The notes below the pieces were generated by a model that had not been told where the DNA came from, did no database searches, and worked only from the letters and a program-made list of their open reading frames with translations. 64,000 nucleotides of DNA from Nocardioides eburneiflavus (GTDB lineage Bacteria > Actinomycetota > Actinomycetes > Propionibacteriales > Nocardioidaceae): contig NZ_SRRO01000001.1 in assembly GCF_004785795.1 (NCBI RefSeq), positions 4,402,001-4,466,000 of the forward strand, in the 5' to 3' direction. How positions within the stretch are numbered: position 1 is the stretch's first letter; every line of letters begins with the position of its first letter. The position numbers were made by a program, and so were the translations under genes. This document shows positions 1-8,904 of this stretch, piece by piece.

Positions 1-2837
1 TTCTTGAGGTCGACGAACTGGTCGACCGCCGTCTCGTGGACCGCGGCGAGCGCGCGCCGCTTGTGCTTCATGTCGTCGAACGCGCCGGCCTTGATCAGCG
101 ACTCCACGACCCGCTTGTTGCACACGAGCGCGGGGACCTTCTCCATGAAGTCGTTGAAGTCTGCGTAGCGGCCCTTCTCCTCGCGGGCGGCCACGATGCC
201 GGCGACGACGTTGTGGCCGACGTTGCGCACGGCGGTGAGGCCGAAGCGGATGTCGTTGCCGACCGGGGTGAAGTCGGCGTGGGACTCGTTGACGTCGGGC
301 GGCAGGACCTGGATCTTCATCCGGCGGCACTCGTTGAGGTAGATCGCCATCTTGTCCTTGTCGTCCTTCACGGACGTGAGGAGCGCCGCCATGTACTCGG
401 TGCGGTAGTTGGCCTTGAGGTAGGCGGTCCAGTATGTGATGACGCCGTAGGCAGCGGAGTGCGACTTGTTGAACGCGTAGTCGGAGAACGGGAGCAGGAT
501 CTCCCACAGCTTGTCGATCGCGACCTGCGGGAAGCCCCGCTCGAGCATGCCGGCCTGGAACCCGGCGTACTGCTTGTCGAGCTCCTCCTTCTTCTTCTTG
601 CCCATCGCGCGGCGCAGGTTGTCGGCGGCACCCAGGGTGAAGCCGGCGAGCACCTGCGCGATCGCCATCACCTGCTCCTGGTAGACGATCAGGCCGTAGG
701 TCTCCCCCAGGACCGGCTCGAGCGCCTCGGCGAGCGCCGGGTGGATCGGCTCGATCGCCTCGCGGCCGTTCTTGCGGCGGGCGTACTTGTTGTGCGAGTC
801 GGCGCCCATCGGGCCGGGGCGGTAGAGCGCGCTGACGGCCGTGATGTCGGCGAACGCGTCGGGCTGCAGCGAGCGCAGCAGCGACCGCATGCCCGAGCCG
901 TCGAGCTGGAAGACGCCGAGGGTGTCACCGCGGCCCATCAGCTCGTAGGTCGCGCGGTCCTCGAAGCCGAGCTCCTCCAGGACGACCTTCTCGCCCCGGT
1001 TGACCTCGATGTTGCTGATCGCGTCGTCGAGGATGCGGAGGTTGGACAGGCCGAGGAAGTCCATCTTGACCAGGCCGAGCGACTCGCACATCGGGTAGTC
1101 GAACTGGGTGATGACTGCGCCGTCCTGCGGCCTGGCCATGATCGGCACGATGTCGATGAGGGGTTCGCTCGACATGATCACGCCCGCGGCGTGCACGCCC
1201 CAGTTGCGGATCTGGCCCTCGAGGCCCACCGCGGTCTCGTAGATCGTGCGGACGTCGGGGTCCTGGCCGTGCAGCGCCCGGAACTCGCCGCCGTCGTTGT
1301 AGCGCTTGTGGTCGGCGTTGAAGATGTCCTTGAGCGCGACGCCCTTGCCCATCACGTCGGCCGGGTAGGCCTTGGTGATCCGGTCGCCGATCGCGAAGCC
1401 GTGGTCGAGGACGCGGGCGGCGTCCTTGATGGCGGCCTTGGCCTTGAGCCGTCCGAACGTCGCGATCTGGGCGACCCGATCGGCGCCGTACTTCTCGCTG
1501 ACGTAGTGGATGACCTCGCCGCGGCGGGCGTCGTCGAAGTCGATGTCGAAGTCGGGCATCGACGGTCGCTCGGGGTTGAGGAACCGCTCGAAGAACAGGC
1601 CGTGCTCGAGGGGGCACAGGTCGGTGATGCGCAGCGCGTAGGCCGCGATGGAGCCCGCACCCGAGCCACGGCCGGGGCCCACGCGGATGCCGTTGTCCTT
1701 GGCCCAGTTGATGAAGTCGGCGACCACCAGGTAGTAGCCGCAGTAGCCCTTCTGGGAGATGATCGCGAGCTCCATCTCGACCCGCTCGCGGACCTCCTCG
1801 GTCGTCCGCTCGCCCGGGTAGCGGGCCTCGATGCCGCGCCACACCTCCTTGCGGAACCACGACTCCTCGGTCTCGCCGGCCGGCACGTCGGCGCGCGCCA
1901 TGTAGCCGCCGGTGGACTCGGTGAACTCGACCTCGCAGCGCTCGGCGATCGCGAGGGTGTTGTCGCAAGCCTCGGGCATCCCGAAGCGGTCGGCCCACAG
2001 CTCGCGCATCTCGGCGGCCGACTTGATGTAGTAGCCGCCGCCGTCGAACTTGAGCCGGTTGGTGTCGGAGAGCCGCTTGCCGGACGCGACGCAGATGAGG
2101 GCGTCGTGGGCCGCGGCGTCCTCGGGGTTGTTGTAGTGGGAGTCGTTGGTGGCGATGGGCGGGAGACCCATCTCCTTGCCGAGGCGCAGCAGGTCGTCGC
2201 GGACCCGCTTCTCGATGTCGATGCCGTGGTCCATCAGCTCGAGGAACACGTTGTCGCGGCCGAAGATGTCCTGGAGTTCGGCGGCCTCGCGGACCGCCTC
2301 GTCGTACTGGCCGAGGCGCAGCCGCGTCTGGATCGCGCCGCTCGGGCAGCCGGTGCTGACGATCAGCCCCTTGCTGTGCTCGGCGAGGATCTCCTTGTCC
2401 ATCCGGGGCTTGAAGTAGTAGCCCTCGAGGCTCGAGCGCGAGGAGAGCCGGAACAGGTTGTGCATGCCCTCGGTGGTCTCGGCCCACATCGTCATGTGGG
2501 TGTAGGCGCCGCCGCCGGCGACGTCGTTGCCGCCCTCCTCGGCCAGGTCGCCCTGCCCCCACCGCACCCGGCGGCGCTCGCCGCGCTGGGTGCCGGGCGT
2601 GAGGTAGGCCTCGATGCCGATGATCGGCTTCACGCCGTGCTTGCGCGCCTTGGAGTAGAAGTCGTAGGCGCCGTGCAGGTTGCCGTGGTCGGTCATCGCG
2701 ATGGCCGGCATGCCGAGATCGCTGGTGCGGGTGAACAGCCCGTCGAGCAGCGACGCGCCGTCGAGCATGGAGTACTCGGTGTGCACGTGCAGGTGCACGA
2801 AGTCACCCGTGGAACTGGTGGAGGAGCCGGCCGACAT
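1..2837 (-). CDS. dnaE1: DNA polymerase III alpha subunit DnaE1, 3' end outside window
   Basis: Replicative C-family polymerase subunit that copies the chromosome. About 945 codons are visible; the family is usually near 1180 residues, so the C-terminal clamp-binding and OB-fold part is missing. The ATG at 2837 is followed by an N-terminal PHP domain starting near residue 13 (FVHLHVHTEYSMLDG). The catalytic aspartate motif PDFDIDFDD is near residue 429 and the nucleotide-binding region includes YRPGPMGAD. There are no frameshifts. The long open frame on the opposite strand is antisense shadow. It is the last minus-strand gene of the lspA module, 158 bp downstream of the DUF2332 gene. This is the high-fidelity partner of the DnaE2-type paralogue at 34541-38389, which has PDIDVDV in the same place. 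Confidence 0.97.
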   Translation of the reverse strand, partial: MSAGSSTSSTGDFVHLHVHTEYSMLDGASLLDGLFTRTSDLGMPAIAMTDHGNLHGAYDFYSKARKHGVKPIIGIEAYLTPGTQRGERRRVRWGQGDLAEEGGNDVAGGGAYTHMTMWAETTEGMHNLFRLSSRSSLEGYYFKPRMDKEILAEHSKGLIVSTGCPSGAIQTRLRLGQYDEAVREAAELQDIFGRDNVFLELMDHGIDIEKRVRDDLLRLGKEMGLPPIATNDSHYNNPEDAAAHDALICVASGKRLSDTNRLKFDGGGYYIKSAAEMRELWADRFGMPEACDNTLAIAERCEVEFTESTGGYMARADVPAGETEESWFRKEVWRGIEARYPGERTTEEVRERVEMELAIISQKGYCGYYLVVADFINWAKDNGIRVGPGRGSGAGSIAAYALRITDLCPLEHGLFFERFLNPERPSMPDFDIDFDDARRGEVIHYVSEKYGADRVAQIATFGRLKAKAAIKDAARVLDHGFAIGDRITKAYPADVMGKGVALKDIFNADHKRYNDGGEFRALHGQDPDVRTIYETAVGLEGQIRNWGVHAAGVIMSSEPLIDIVPIMARPQDGAVITQFDYPMCESLGLVKMDFLGLSNLRILDDAISNIEVNRGEKVVLEELGFEDRATYELMGRGDTLGVFQLDGSGMRSLLRSLQPDAFADITAVSALYRPGPMGADSHNKYARRKNGREAIEPIHPALAEALEPVLGETYGLIVYQEQVMAIAQVLAGFTLGAADNLRRAMGKKKKEELDKQYAGFQAGMLERGFPQVAIDKLWEILLPFSDYAFNKSHSAAYGVITYWTAYLKANYRTEYMAALLTSVKDDKDKMAIYLNECRRMKIQVLPPDVNESHADFTPVGNDIRFGLTAVRNVGHNVVAGIVAAREEKGRYADFNDFMEKVPALVCNKRVVESLIKAGAFDDMKHKRRALAAVHETAVDQFVDLK

Positions 2838-2995
2838 GGAGGAGACTTCCGCGCCTTTCGATGGTCGCTGACGGGGGTCGTACGGGGGTGCTGACTGCTC
2901 AGCGGGGCCACGCAGATCAGGAAGGGGGGAAGAGCTGTCAGCCTACGTCAGTCTGCCGGGCCCCACCGACAGGACACTCGCCGTGCTCGAGGTGC

Positions 2996-3958
2996 TCAGA
3001 GCCAGTCGATCGCGTGGCCGTGGCCGTGGGCGTACGCCACCGGGACGCCGTCCAGCGCGGTGACGAAACGCCCCGACGGGACGTCGCGGTCGCCGGTGAC
3101 CCGGGGCAGCACGCGGCCCCCCTCGTTGCTGATCCACCGACACCTGCCCGCGGCCACGAGCCCCACCATGAGGTCGTGGAAGCGCTCGCGGTCCGGCTCC
3201 TCGAGGTAGGCGATCACGGCGGAGTGGTACACCACTGGGGTGCCGTGCGGAGCCGCGTCGTCCAGCAGGTCCGGCAGGTGGTCGAACAGGTCCCCGCTGC
3301 GCACCGCGGGCGGCTCCGCGCGGGCGACGTCGATCGCCGCCCGGAGCCGGTCGCGCCGCTCGTCCTGCTCGGGCCACACGAGGTTCTCCAGCCAGGCGGT
3401 CGCGTCGTCGTCGGTCACGTCGAGCGGGTTGAGGTCGACACCGGCCCGCCAGGCGACGTCGGGGTGGGCGGACGGCACCGGCAGCGGTCCCGTGGCCCGC
3501 GCGGTCAGCAGCGGCCCGCCGCTCCCTCGCAGCCCGCCTGCGGGCGACCAGTCGTAGTCGTACCGGTCCGGGAACAGGCACAGTCCCGCACTGGCCCCCA
3601 CCTCGACCAGCGCGAGCGGCCCCTCGACGAGGCCCAGGACCGGAGCCAGCGTGGCGAGCCGACCCGCCTCGTTGGTGTGGGTCGCCCGCGTCATGACTGT
3701 CGCGCGCACCTCCGGCTCCCGCTCGAGCAGCACCGCGCGCAGCCCCTCGTACGGACCGGGCGCGGGTGCGCCGTGCCAGCGCGCGGCGGCGAAGACCAGG
3801 TTGGGCTGGCGCTTGATCGGCGGCAGCGTGCCCAGCCAGGCGAGCAGCTCGTCGTCATCGGCGACCCCGAGCGCCCACTCCTCGAAGCAGGGCGAGTCGC
3901 CGGCGGCGTACGTCGCGAAGTCCCGGTACTCCTCGATCACGTCGTCATGGAGCAGCAT
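2996..3958 (-). CDS. DUF2332 family protein
   Basis: A 320-residue soluble protein with typical DUF2332 architecture. Visible elements are an N-terminal alpha-helical part (SPCFEEWALGVADDDELLAWL), the conserved RQPNLVFAAARWHG stretch, VEVGASAGLCLFPDRY (a Rossmann-like glycine motif) and VYHSAVIAYL near the C-terminal third. The family's biochemical role is unknown. The GASAGL element and fold predictions hint at a methyltransferase-like nucleotide-binding fold, but that is inference. It follows the DUF6886 gene by 33 bp, so it could be co-transcribed with the upstream module. Confidence 0.85.
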   Translation of the reverse strand: MLLHDDVIEEYRDFATYAAGDSPCFEEWALGVADDDELLAWLGTLPPIKRQPNLVFAAARWHGAPAPGPYEGLRAVLLEREPEVRATVMTRATHTNEAGRLATLAPVLGLVEGPLALVEVGASAGLCLFPDRYDYDWSPAGGLRGSGGPLLTARATGPLPVPSAHPDVAWRAGVDLNPLDVTDDDATAWLENLVWPEQDERRDRLRAAIDVARAEPPAVRSGDLFDHLPDLLDDAAPHGTPVVYHSAVIAYLEEPDRERFHDLMVGLVAAGRCRWISNEGGRVLPRVTGDRDVPSGRFVTALDGVPVAYAHGHGHAIDWL

Positions 3959-3991
3959 GCGCCCATCCTGCCCCGGCGGTCGGGCCCGGCG

Positions 3992-4504
3992 TCAGCGGCG
4001 GGTCGGGAACGGACCGGCCGGACCGATGCCGGCGTTGCCCAGCCGGATCCCGGAGAACTCCAGTCCGCGTTCGCGCACGTCGGCGAAGTGGTCCTCGAGG
4101 TCGGGCAGCGCCAGCAGCTCGATGTCGTGCTCGTCGTGGAGCCGGACGAGGCCGCCCACCTCGTCGGGCGGCCCCAGCGGCGACACCGGCCGGGTGGCGA
4201 CGTGGGCGTGCGGCCGGTCACCGAACGGCTCGAAGTCCGCGGCGGCGAAGCGGTAGGCGTAGAGCCGCGTCGTCCGCATGGCGTCGAGCCAGGCGTCCTC
4301 GACCGCGTGCACCCTGTCGACGCCGTCGCCCCACGAGCAGACCCGGGGGCACTGTCGCGGGAACCAGTAGCACGGGGCGTTCAGGGCGTCGACCGACCAC
4401 ACGTAGGCCTCGGGCTGCCGTGCGGTGGCGGCCACGTGGGGCACGAACCGCTCGATTGCCGGGTCCTCGCTGAGGTGGAGGACCTCCCCGGGACCCGGCA
4501 GCAC
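3992..4504 (-). CDS. DUF6886 family protein
   Basis: A 170-residue protein that begins with a GTG only two bases after the stop of the GNAT fusion gene, implying translational coupling. The pattern VLHLSEDPAIERF near the N-terminus, then CYWFPRQCPRV, an internal YAYRF, and LEFSGIRLGNAGIGPAG near the C-terminus match the small uncharacterised DUF6886 family as I remember it. No function is established. Nothing suggests secretion or membrane insertion. Assignment rests on motif recall and was not searched. Confidence 0.7.
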   Translation of the reverse strand: MLPGPGEVLHLSEDPAIERFVPHVAATARQPEAYVWSVDALNAPCYWFPRQCPRVCSWGDGVDRVHAVEDAWLDAMRTTRLYAYRFAAADFEPFGDRPHAHVATRPVSPLGPPDEVGGLVRLHDEHDIELLALPDLEDHFADVRERGLEFSGIRLGNAGIGPAGPFPTRR

Positions 4505-4506
4505 GA

Positions 4507-5205
4507 TCAGCGCGCGGCGTCGAGGGACTCGGTGATGATCACGTCGACGATCCGCGCGACGCGCTCGGTGCCGAGGTCGGGCACGACCGCGGCCACGCGC
4601 GCGACGATCTCCGCCTCCCGGCGCGGGTCACGCTCGCCCGAGGGCTTCACCGCCTGGATCGCCCGCGTCAGCGCCGTACGCCGGGCGAGCACGTCGCCCA
4701 GCACGAGGTCGACGTCGTCGACCATCGAGCGGAAGCACGCCAGGGCGTCGGCGCCGGGCCACACGAGCCGGATGTCGGGCGCCCGCTCCTCGTTGGCCGC
4801 GCCGTCGGTGCGCTCGAGCGCGACGAAGCCGTGGCGGGTGTAGAACTCTCGGGCGGGCCGGTTGGACTCGAAGACCCACAGACCGATGCCTTCGGGGTGC
4901 AGTGCGAGGACCCGGTCCAGGAGGGCGCTGCCGACGCCGCGGCCCTGCGCGCCGGGCAGCACGTAGAGGTCGTCGAGCCACGTCCTGGTGGCGCGGGTGT
5001 AGCCCACCACCCGTCCGTCGAGCACGGCCACGCACACGTCGTACGCCGCCAGGTCCCAGCCGGCGACCCAGGCGCGCACCTCGTCGTCGGTGTGCACGGC
5101 CGGAGGGAAGTCCGCCCCCGCCGCCGCGCGGGCGGCCAGGTGGACCTCGGCGAGGGCCGGGAGGTCCGCGGCCGTGGCCGGGCGCAGGGCCAGCTCAGTG
5201 CTCAT
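4507..5205 (-). CDS. GNAT acetyltransferase fused to a chorismate mutase-like (AroQ) domain
   Basis: Two domains are visible in 232 residues. Residues 1-150 are a GNAT N-acetyltransferase with the acetyl-CoA pyrophosphate-binding loop [14 protein letters not shown] and the C-terminal [13 protein letters not shown] strand-helix. From about residue 155 to the end the sequence follows the all-helical AroQ chorismate mutase plan: R..VDDVD..L...LARR..L...I...K, then [10 protein letters not shown] and [17 protein letters not shown]. The Arg, Lys and Arg-Glu positions typical of the active site appear to be kept. Family knowledge gives acetyl transfer for the first domain and chorismate-to-prephenate chemistry, or only a regulatory fold, for the second. 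The substrate is unknown. The ATG at 5205 was chosen; a GTG lies one codon earlier. It overlaps the rluA-type gene end by 11 bases. Confidence 0.75.
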   Translation of the reverse strand: MSTELALRPATAADLPALAEVHLAARAAAGADFPPAVHTDDEVRAWVAGWDLAAYDVCVAVLDGRVVGYTRATRTWLDDLYVLPGAQGRGVGSALLDRVLALHPEGIGLWVFESNRPAREFYTRHGFVALERTDGAANEERAPDIRLVWPGADALACFRSMVDDVDLVLGDVLARRTALTRAIQAVKPSGERDPRREAEIVARVAAVVPDLGTERVARIVDVIITESLDAAR

Positions 5206-6133
5206 CACGGATGACGTCGAGCGCGTGCGCGAGGTCGTCGGGGTAGGTGGACTCGTAGCTGACCTGCTCGCCGCTCTCGGGGTGCTCGAAGCCCAGCCGC
5301 ATGGCGTGCAGCCACTGCCGCTGGAGCCCGAGCCGCGCCGCGAGCGTCGGGTCGGCGCCGTAGGTCAGGTCGCCGACGCACGGGTGCTTGAGCGCACTCA
5401 TGTGCACGCGGATCTGGTGCGTGCGGCCGGTCTCGAGGTGGACCTCGAGCAGGCTGGCGAAGCGGTGCGCCTCGAGGGTCTCGTAGTGGGTGACGCTGTG
5501 CCGACCGTCGGCCATGACGGCGAACTTGTAGTCGTGGTGCGGGTGCCGGCCGATCGGCGCGTCGACCGTCCCGGCGAGCGGGTCGGGGTGCCCCTGGACC
5601 AGCGCGTGGTAGGTCTTGTCGACGGTGCGGTGGCGGAAGGCGTTCTTGAGCACCGAGTAGGCGTGCTCCGACTTGCAGATCACCATCACGCCGCTCGTGC
5701 CGACGTCGAGGCGCTGCACGATGCCCTGGCGCTCACTGGCGCCGCTGGTCGAGATCCGGAAGCCGGCTCCGGCGAGGTGGCCCACGACCGTGGGACCGCT
5801 CCAACCGGGCGAGGGGTGGACCGCGACGCCGACCGGCTTGTCGATCACCACGATGGCGTCGTCGTCGTGGATGATCCGGATGCCCTCGACGATCTCCGGG
5901 ACGACCTCGAGCGGGTCGGTCTCGGCGGGGATCGTGACGTCGAGCATGGAGCCCGCGTGGACCCGGTCGCTCTTGCCGACGCCGGAGCCGTCGACCAGCA
6001 CGTGGCCCTGCGCGATCAGGTCGGCGGCCCGGGTGCGGGAGAAGCCGAACATCCGGGCCATCGCGGCGTCGACCCGCTCGCCGGCCAACCCGTCGGGAAC
6101 GAAGACCGTGCGCTGCTCGGCTCGGGTGCTCAC
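5195..6133 (-). CDS. RluA/RluD-type rRNA pseudouridine synthase
   Basis: Converts specific uridines to pseudouridine, most likely in 23S rRNA. The 312 residues hold an S4 RNA-binding domain (about 16-75, [21 protein letters not shown]), the core domain with [14 protein letters not shown], and the catalytic aspartate in [10 protein letters not shown]. Also present are the [11 protein letters not shown] and [11 protein letters not shown] motifs. The start is GTG inside a GTGA overlap with the lspA stop, so it is translationally coupled to lspA. The lspA-rluA pairing is conserved in many bacteria. The exact target site (RluD-like versus RluC-like) cannot be decided from sequence alone. Confidence 0.93.
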   Translation of the reverse strand: MSTRAEQRTVFVPDGLAGERVDAAMARMFGFSRTRAADLIAQGHVLVDGSGVGKSDRVHAGSMLDVTIPAETDPLEVVPEIVEGIRIIHDDDAIVVIDKPVGVAVHPSPGWSGPTVVGHLAGAGFRISTSGASERQGIVQRLDVGTSGVMVICKSEHAYSVLKNAFRHRTVDKTYHALVQGHPDPLAGTVDAPIGRHPHHDYKFAVMADGRHSVTHYETLEAHRFASLLEVHLETGRTHQIRVHMSALKHPCVGDLTYGADPTLAARLGLQRQWLHAMRLGFEHPESGEQVSYESTYPDDLAHALDVIRDEH

Positions 6134-6738
6134 GCCGGCGACCCGGAGCCGGAGCCGGGCTGGGCCTCCGGACGCTCACGGTCCTTGCCAGCGGCGCCCT
6201 CGCGGGTGCCGTCGAGGCTGATGCCCCGGAAGGTCTGCAGGATGATCAGGCCCGCCGCCACGTTGATGCAGATGTCGGCGATGTTGAAGACCGGCCAGTT
6301 GGGCAGCATCAGGAAGTCGACCACGTGGCCGTGGAACGGCTCGGGCGGGCGCACGATGCGATCGGTGAGGTTGCCGGCCACGCCGCCGAGCAGGATGCCG
6401 AGCGCGAGCGCCCACCCCGTGCTGGCGACGCGCCGGCTCAGCCACAGCACGACCACCACGGCGACCATCGCGAGGGCGGTGAAGACGATCGTGAAGTCCG
6501 TGCCGGTGCTGAACGCCGCGCCCGGGTTGAACGTCAGGTGGAACGTGAACCAGTCGCCCAGGACCGGGATGTCGCCGTCCGCCAGCGCGGAGAGCGCCCA
6601 CTGCTTGGACCCGAGGTCCAAGGCGTACGCCAGAACGGCCATGCCTGCGAAGACCAGCCGCGCGTCGACGCGTCGGCGGGCAGGGACTGGATCGGCCTGG
6701 TCGCTGGGGTTCAGCGACGCTCCTCGCGCTGCTTGCAT
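6130..6738 (-). CDS. lspA: Signal peptidase II (prolipoprotein signal peptidase)
   Basis: Inner-membrane aspartic protease that removes signal peptides from diacylglyceryl prolipoproteins. Four membrane segments are visible: [15 protein letters not shown]; the hydrophobic run around [30 protein letters not shown]; and the last around [16 protein letters not shown]. Both catalytic aspartates sit in their signature motifs (GNLTDRI and FNIADICI). The ATG at 6738 gives 202 residues and overlaps the TraR-like gene by 28 bases. The C-terminus carries a charged tail of about 25 residues. A likely local client is the lipoprotein binding protein at 55757-57043, among many others. Confidence 0.95.
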   Translation of the reverse strand: MQAARGASLNPSDQADPVPARRRVDARLVFAGMAVLAYALDLGSKQWALSALADGDIPVLGDWFTFHLTFNPGAAFSTGTDFTIVFTALAMVAVVVVLWLSRRVASTGWALALGILLGGVAGNLTDRIVRPPEPFHGHVVDFLMLPNWPVFNIADICINVAAGLIILQTFRGISLDGTREGAAGKDRERPEAQPGSGSGSPA

Positions 6739-7574
6739 GACATGCACAGTGTGGCATGTGGCACCGCCATCAACCGATTCTTGCCGATGGGGTTGCCGCA
6801 GGAGTCGCACACACCGAAGGTGCCGTCGTCGATGTGGGACAGCGCGCGCTTGATCTGCTCCAGGGTCTCGCGCTCCTTGGCCAGCACGGTGAGCTCGTGG
6901 TCGCGCTCGAAGCTGGTCGCTCCGACGTCGGCCTGGTCCTGTCCGGCGCCGTCGCCGGCATCGCGCATCAGGCCCGCGAGCTCCTGCTCGGACTGCCCGA
7001 CGATCGTCGTGAGCCGGTCCTGGTGCTCCTTGAGCTCCTTGACCACCTCGTTGAGCTCCGCGCGGGTCCAGGCATCCTCGCCGTCGAGGACGACGAGGGT
7101 GGAGGGAGTTGCCTTGCGTACCTTCTTCGCCGGCGCGGCCTTCTTGGCGGGCGTCGGAGCAGCCTTCGTCACGGGCGGAGCTTTCTTGGTAGGTGGAGCG
7201 CTCTTCTTGGATGCGGCCTTCGTGGCCGGAGCGGCCTTCTTGGCCGGAGCGGCCTTCTTGGATGCGGCCTTCTTGGCCGGAGCGGCCTTCTTGGCGGCGG
7301 CCTTCTTCGCGGGGGCCTTCTTCGCGGCGGCCTTCTTCGCGGGTGCCGTCTTGGCAGCGGCCTTCTTCGCGGGTGCCGTCTTGGCAGCGGCCTTCTTCGC
7401 CGGGGCCTTCTTCGCGGGTGCCGTCTTGGCAGCGGCCTTCTTCGCCGGGGCCTTCTTCGCGGGGGTCTTCTTCTCGGCCGGCGCGTCCGTCGTGGCGGCC
7501 CCGCGGCGACCGATCACGCGCTTCGCCGCGGCGGCGGCCGTACCGGCCAGGGACTTGCGCGTGGTGCCAGCCAT
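6711..7574 (-). CDS. TraR/DksA C4 zinc-finger protein with histone H1-like Lys/Ala tail
   Basis: 287 residues from the ATG at 7574; the open frame extends 14 codons further upstream but lacks a good start context. About residues 30-165 are a low-complexity AKKA/APAKK/AAKTAPAKK region resembling histone H1 or HU-tail repeats. The C-terminal 120 residues are a TraR/DksA module: coiled-coil-rich WTRAELNEVVKELKEHQDRL, the basic and acidic helices, and a C4 zinc finger (CDSCGNP...CMSCKQ). DksA-like proteins bind RNA polymerase through the secondary channel; the basic tail would add nonspecific DNA or RNA binding (inference). The gene sits just upstream of lspA, a position often seen in actinobacteria. 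Confidence 0.88.
   Translation of the reverse strand: MAGTTRKSLAGTAAAAAKRVIGRRGAATTDAPAEKKTPAKKAPAKKAAAKTAPAKKAPAKKAAAKTAPAKKAAAKTAPAKKAAAKKAPAKKAAAKKAAPAKKAASKKAAPAKKAAPATKAASKKSAPPTKKAPPVTKAAPTPAKKAAPAKKVRKATPSTLVVLDGEDAWTRAELNEVVKELKEHQDRLTTIVGQSEQELAGLMRDAGDGAGQDQADVGATSFERDHELTVLAKERETLEQIKRALSHIDDGTFGVCDSCGNPIGKNRLMAVPHATLCMSCKQREERR
7230..7480 (-). repeat. Degenerate repeats encoding the Lys/Ala-rich tail
   Basis: Within the TraR/DksA-like gene, short units coding AAKTAPAKK and KKAPAKK recur almost identically, for example GGTGCCGTCTTGGCAGCGGC at 7343, 7373 and 7419 on the plus strand. They are a likely site of repeat-number variation between strains, because loss or gain of whole units keeps the frame. 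Confidence 0.85.
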
Positions 7575-7674
7575 CTCCGAGGGCCTCCAGCATGCGTCGG
7601 GTGTGGCGGGAACCACACGGTGGCAGGGAGGCTAGCCGCTGCTGCCTGACGAACCAACCGTGGCTCGCCGAAAT

Positions 7675-7710
7675 GCGAGAACGACCACCCTCACGGGCGG
7701 TCGTTCTCGC
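7675..7710. terminator. Strong hairpin closing the dcw/divIVA unit
   Basis: A perfect 12-bp stem (7675-7686 pairing with 7699-7710, GCGAGAACGACC) has a 12-nt loop containing an inner CCC/GGG pairing. It is followed by TTTT on the plus strand and ATTT on the minus strand. It lies 42 bp past the divIVA stop and before the TraR-like gene, so it probably separates the division cluster from the lspA module. Confidence 0.85.
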
Positions 7711-7752
7711 TTTTCAGAGGCCTGTTCGAAGGCCGCTCGCAGAGCGCGGGGA

Positions 7753-8493
7753 TCAGCCCTCGTCGTCGCCGAGCACGGAGCGCAGGCGCTTGGGAGCGTT
7801 GCCGCTCTCGACGGGCGCCTGGGTCTCGCTGCCGTTGTTGAGCGCCTCGAGCTGCTGCGTGAAGTAGGTCTTCAGGCGGGAGCGGTACTCGCGCTCGAAC
7901 TGGCGGAGGGTCTCGACGTCGCTGTTGAGCTTGTCGCGCTCCTTCTCCAGGTCACCGAACATCTGCTGGCGGCGCTCGGCGGTCTCGGAGTCGAGCATCT
8001 GCGAACGCTGGCGGGCGTCGGCCTCCATGCGGTCGGCCTTGGTCTTCGACTCGGACTCGAGACGCTCGGCCTTGGTCCGCGCGGCACCGACGATGCGGTC
8101 GGCCTCGTTCTTGGCGTCCTCGACCAGCTCATCGGCGTTGCGGGTCGCGATCTCGAGCAGGCGGGCCGCGGCGTTGGACGCGTCGGCGACGGTCTCCACG
8201 CGCACCGTCTGCACGGGTGCGGCGACCGGGGCGGCGGCGACGGGCTCCGGCTCGGGCTCCGGCTCCGGCTCGGGCGTCGGCGCGAACGACACAGGAGCGG
8301 GCGCGGGCGTCGAGGCCCCGCCGGACTGGGCGGCCGACAGCTTGGACCGCAGGTCGTCGTTCTCCTTGGTCAGCCGGGCGAGCTCCGCCTCGACCTCGTC
8401 GAGGAACTGGTCCACCTCGCCCATGTCGTAGCCCTCACGGAGACGGACAGGCGTAAAGCGCTTGTTGCTCACGTCCTCAGGCGTCAGCGGCAT
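7753..8493 (-). CDS. divIVA: DivIVA/Wag31 polar growth and division protein
   Basis: 246-residue cytoplasmic coiled-coil scaffold that marks negatively curved membrane and, in actinobacteria, organises polar peptidoglycan synthesis. The N-terminal lipid-binding DivIVA domain is clear (MPLTPEDVSNKRFTPVRL, then GYDMGEVDQFLDEVEAEL). A Pro/Glu/Ala-rich linker covers residues 55-90 (repeated PEPEP) and a long coiled coil runs from about 95 to 220. The ATG at 8493 is preceded by GGTGAGG. It is the last gene of the division cluster and ends just before a strong hairpin. The counterpart is M. tuberculosis Wag31 (Rv2145c), in the same position after yggT. Confidence 0.95.
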   Translation of the reverse strand: MPLTPEDVSNKRFTPVRLREGYDMGEVDQFLDEVEAELARLTKENDDLRSKLSAAQSGGASTPAPAPVSFAPTPEPEPEPEPEPVAAAPVAAPVQTVRVETVADASNAAARLLEIATRNADELVEDAKNEADRIVGAARTKAERLESESKTKADRMEADARQRSQMLDSETAERRQQMFGDLEKERDKLNSDVETLRQFEREYRSRLKTYFTQQLEALNNGSETQAPVESGNAPKRLRSVLGDDEG

Positions 8494-8516
8494 GACCTCA
8501 CCAAACTTTCACGATC

Positions 8517-8522
8517 GATATA
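8517..8522 (-). promoter_or_regulatory. Possible divIVA -10 element
   Basis: TATATC on the minus strand is the only AT-rich hexamer in the 103-bp gap upstream of divIVA and would start transcription about 17 nt before the ATG. No convincing -35 is seen. Confidence 0.35.
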
Positions 8523-8596
8523 CAGGGTGGCTCTGCTGTCAGGAGACAATAGCGCCCGGGTACCCACGGGGCACAGTGACCCGTGTGGCGGATGGT

Positions 8597-8890
8597 TCAG
8601 AGCCCGAAGATGGTGGCGACCACGTTGAGCAGCAGCCATGCTCCCACCATCACGAGCAGGAAGCTCAGGTCGAGGGCGACCGAGCCGATGCGGAGCGGGG
8701 GCACGACCTTGCGGAGCGCCACGATCGGCGGGTCGGTGGTCGTGTAGACGCCCTCCAGCGCGACGAGGAGCGGCCCGCGCGGCTCCCACTGGCGCGCGAA
8801 GACCTGCACCCAGTCCACGATGAACCGCACCCACAGGAGTGCGATGAAGAGGAAGAGGACGATGTAGAGGACCTGGCCGATGGCTTGCAC
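8597..8890 (-). CDS. yggT: YggT family membrane protein
   Basis: 97 residues with two membrane segments (about 5-25, VLYIVLFLFIALLWVRF; and 73-95, LSFLLVMVGAWLLLNVVATIF) joined by a loop with the family motif TDPPIVALRKVVPPLRIG. YggT proteins sit beside sepF and divIVA in Gram-positive division clusters. A role in osmotic tolerance or division-complex organisation is suggested in the literature but not defined. The gap to sepF is 14 bp, so it is in the same transcript. Confidence 0.92.
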   Translation of the reverse strand: MQAIGQVLYIVLFLFIALLWVRFIVDWVQVFARQWEPRGPLLVALEGVYTTTDPPIVALRKVVPPLRIGSVALDLSFLLVMVGAWLLLNVVATIFGL

Positions 8891-8904
8891 GAGACGAGTA
8901 TGTG

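Noticed and set aside
36..2894. 952-codon plus-strand open frame opposite dnaE1
   Set aside because: No family match, His/Val/Glu/Arg-rich composition typical of an antisense frame in GC-rich DNA; the minus strand encodes intact DnaE1.
7721..7731. LexA half-site upstream of the TraR-like gene (GTTCGAA)
   Set aside because: Only one half-site; no matching TCGAAC four bases away.
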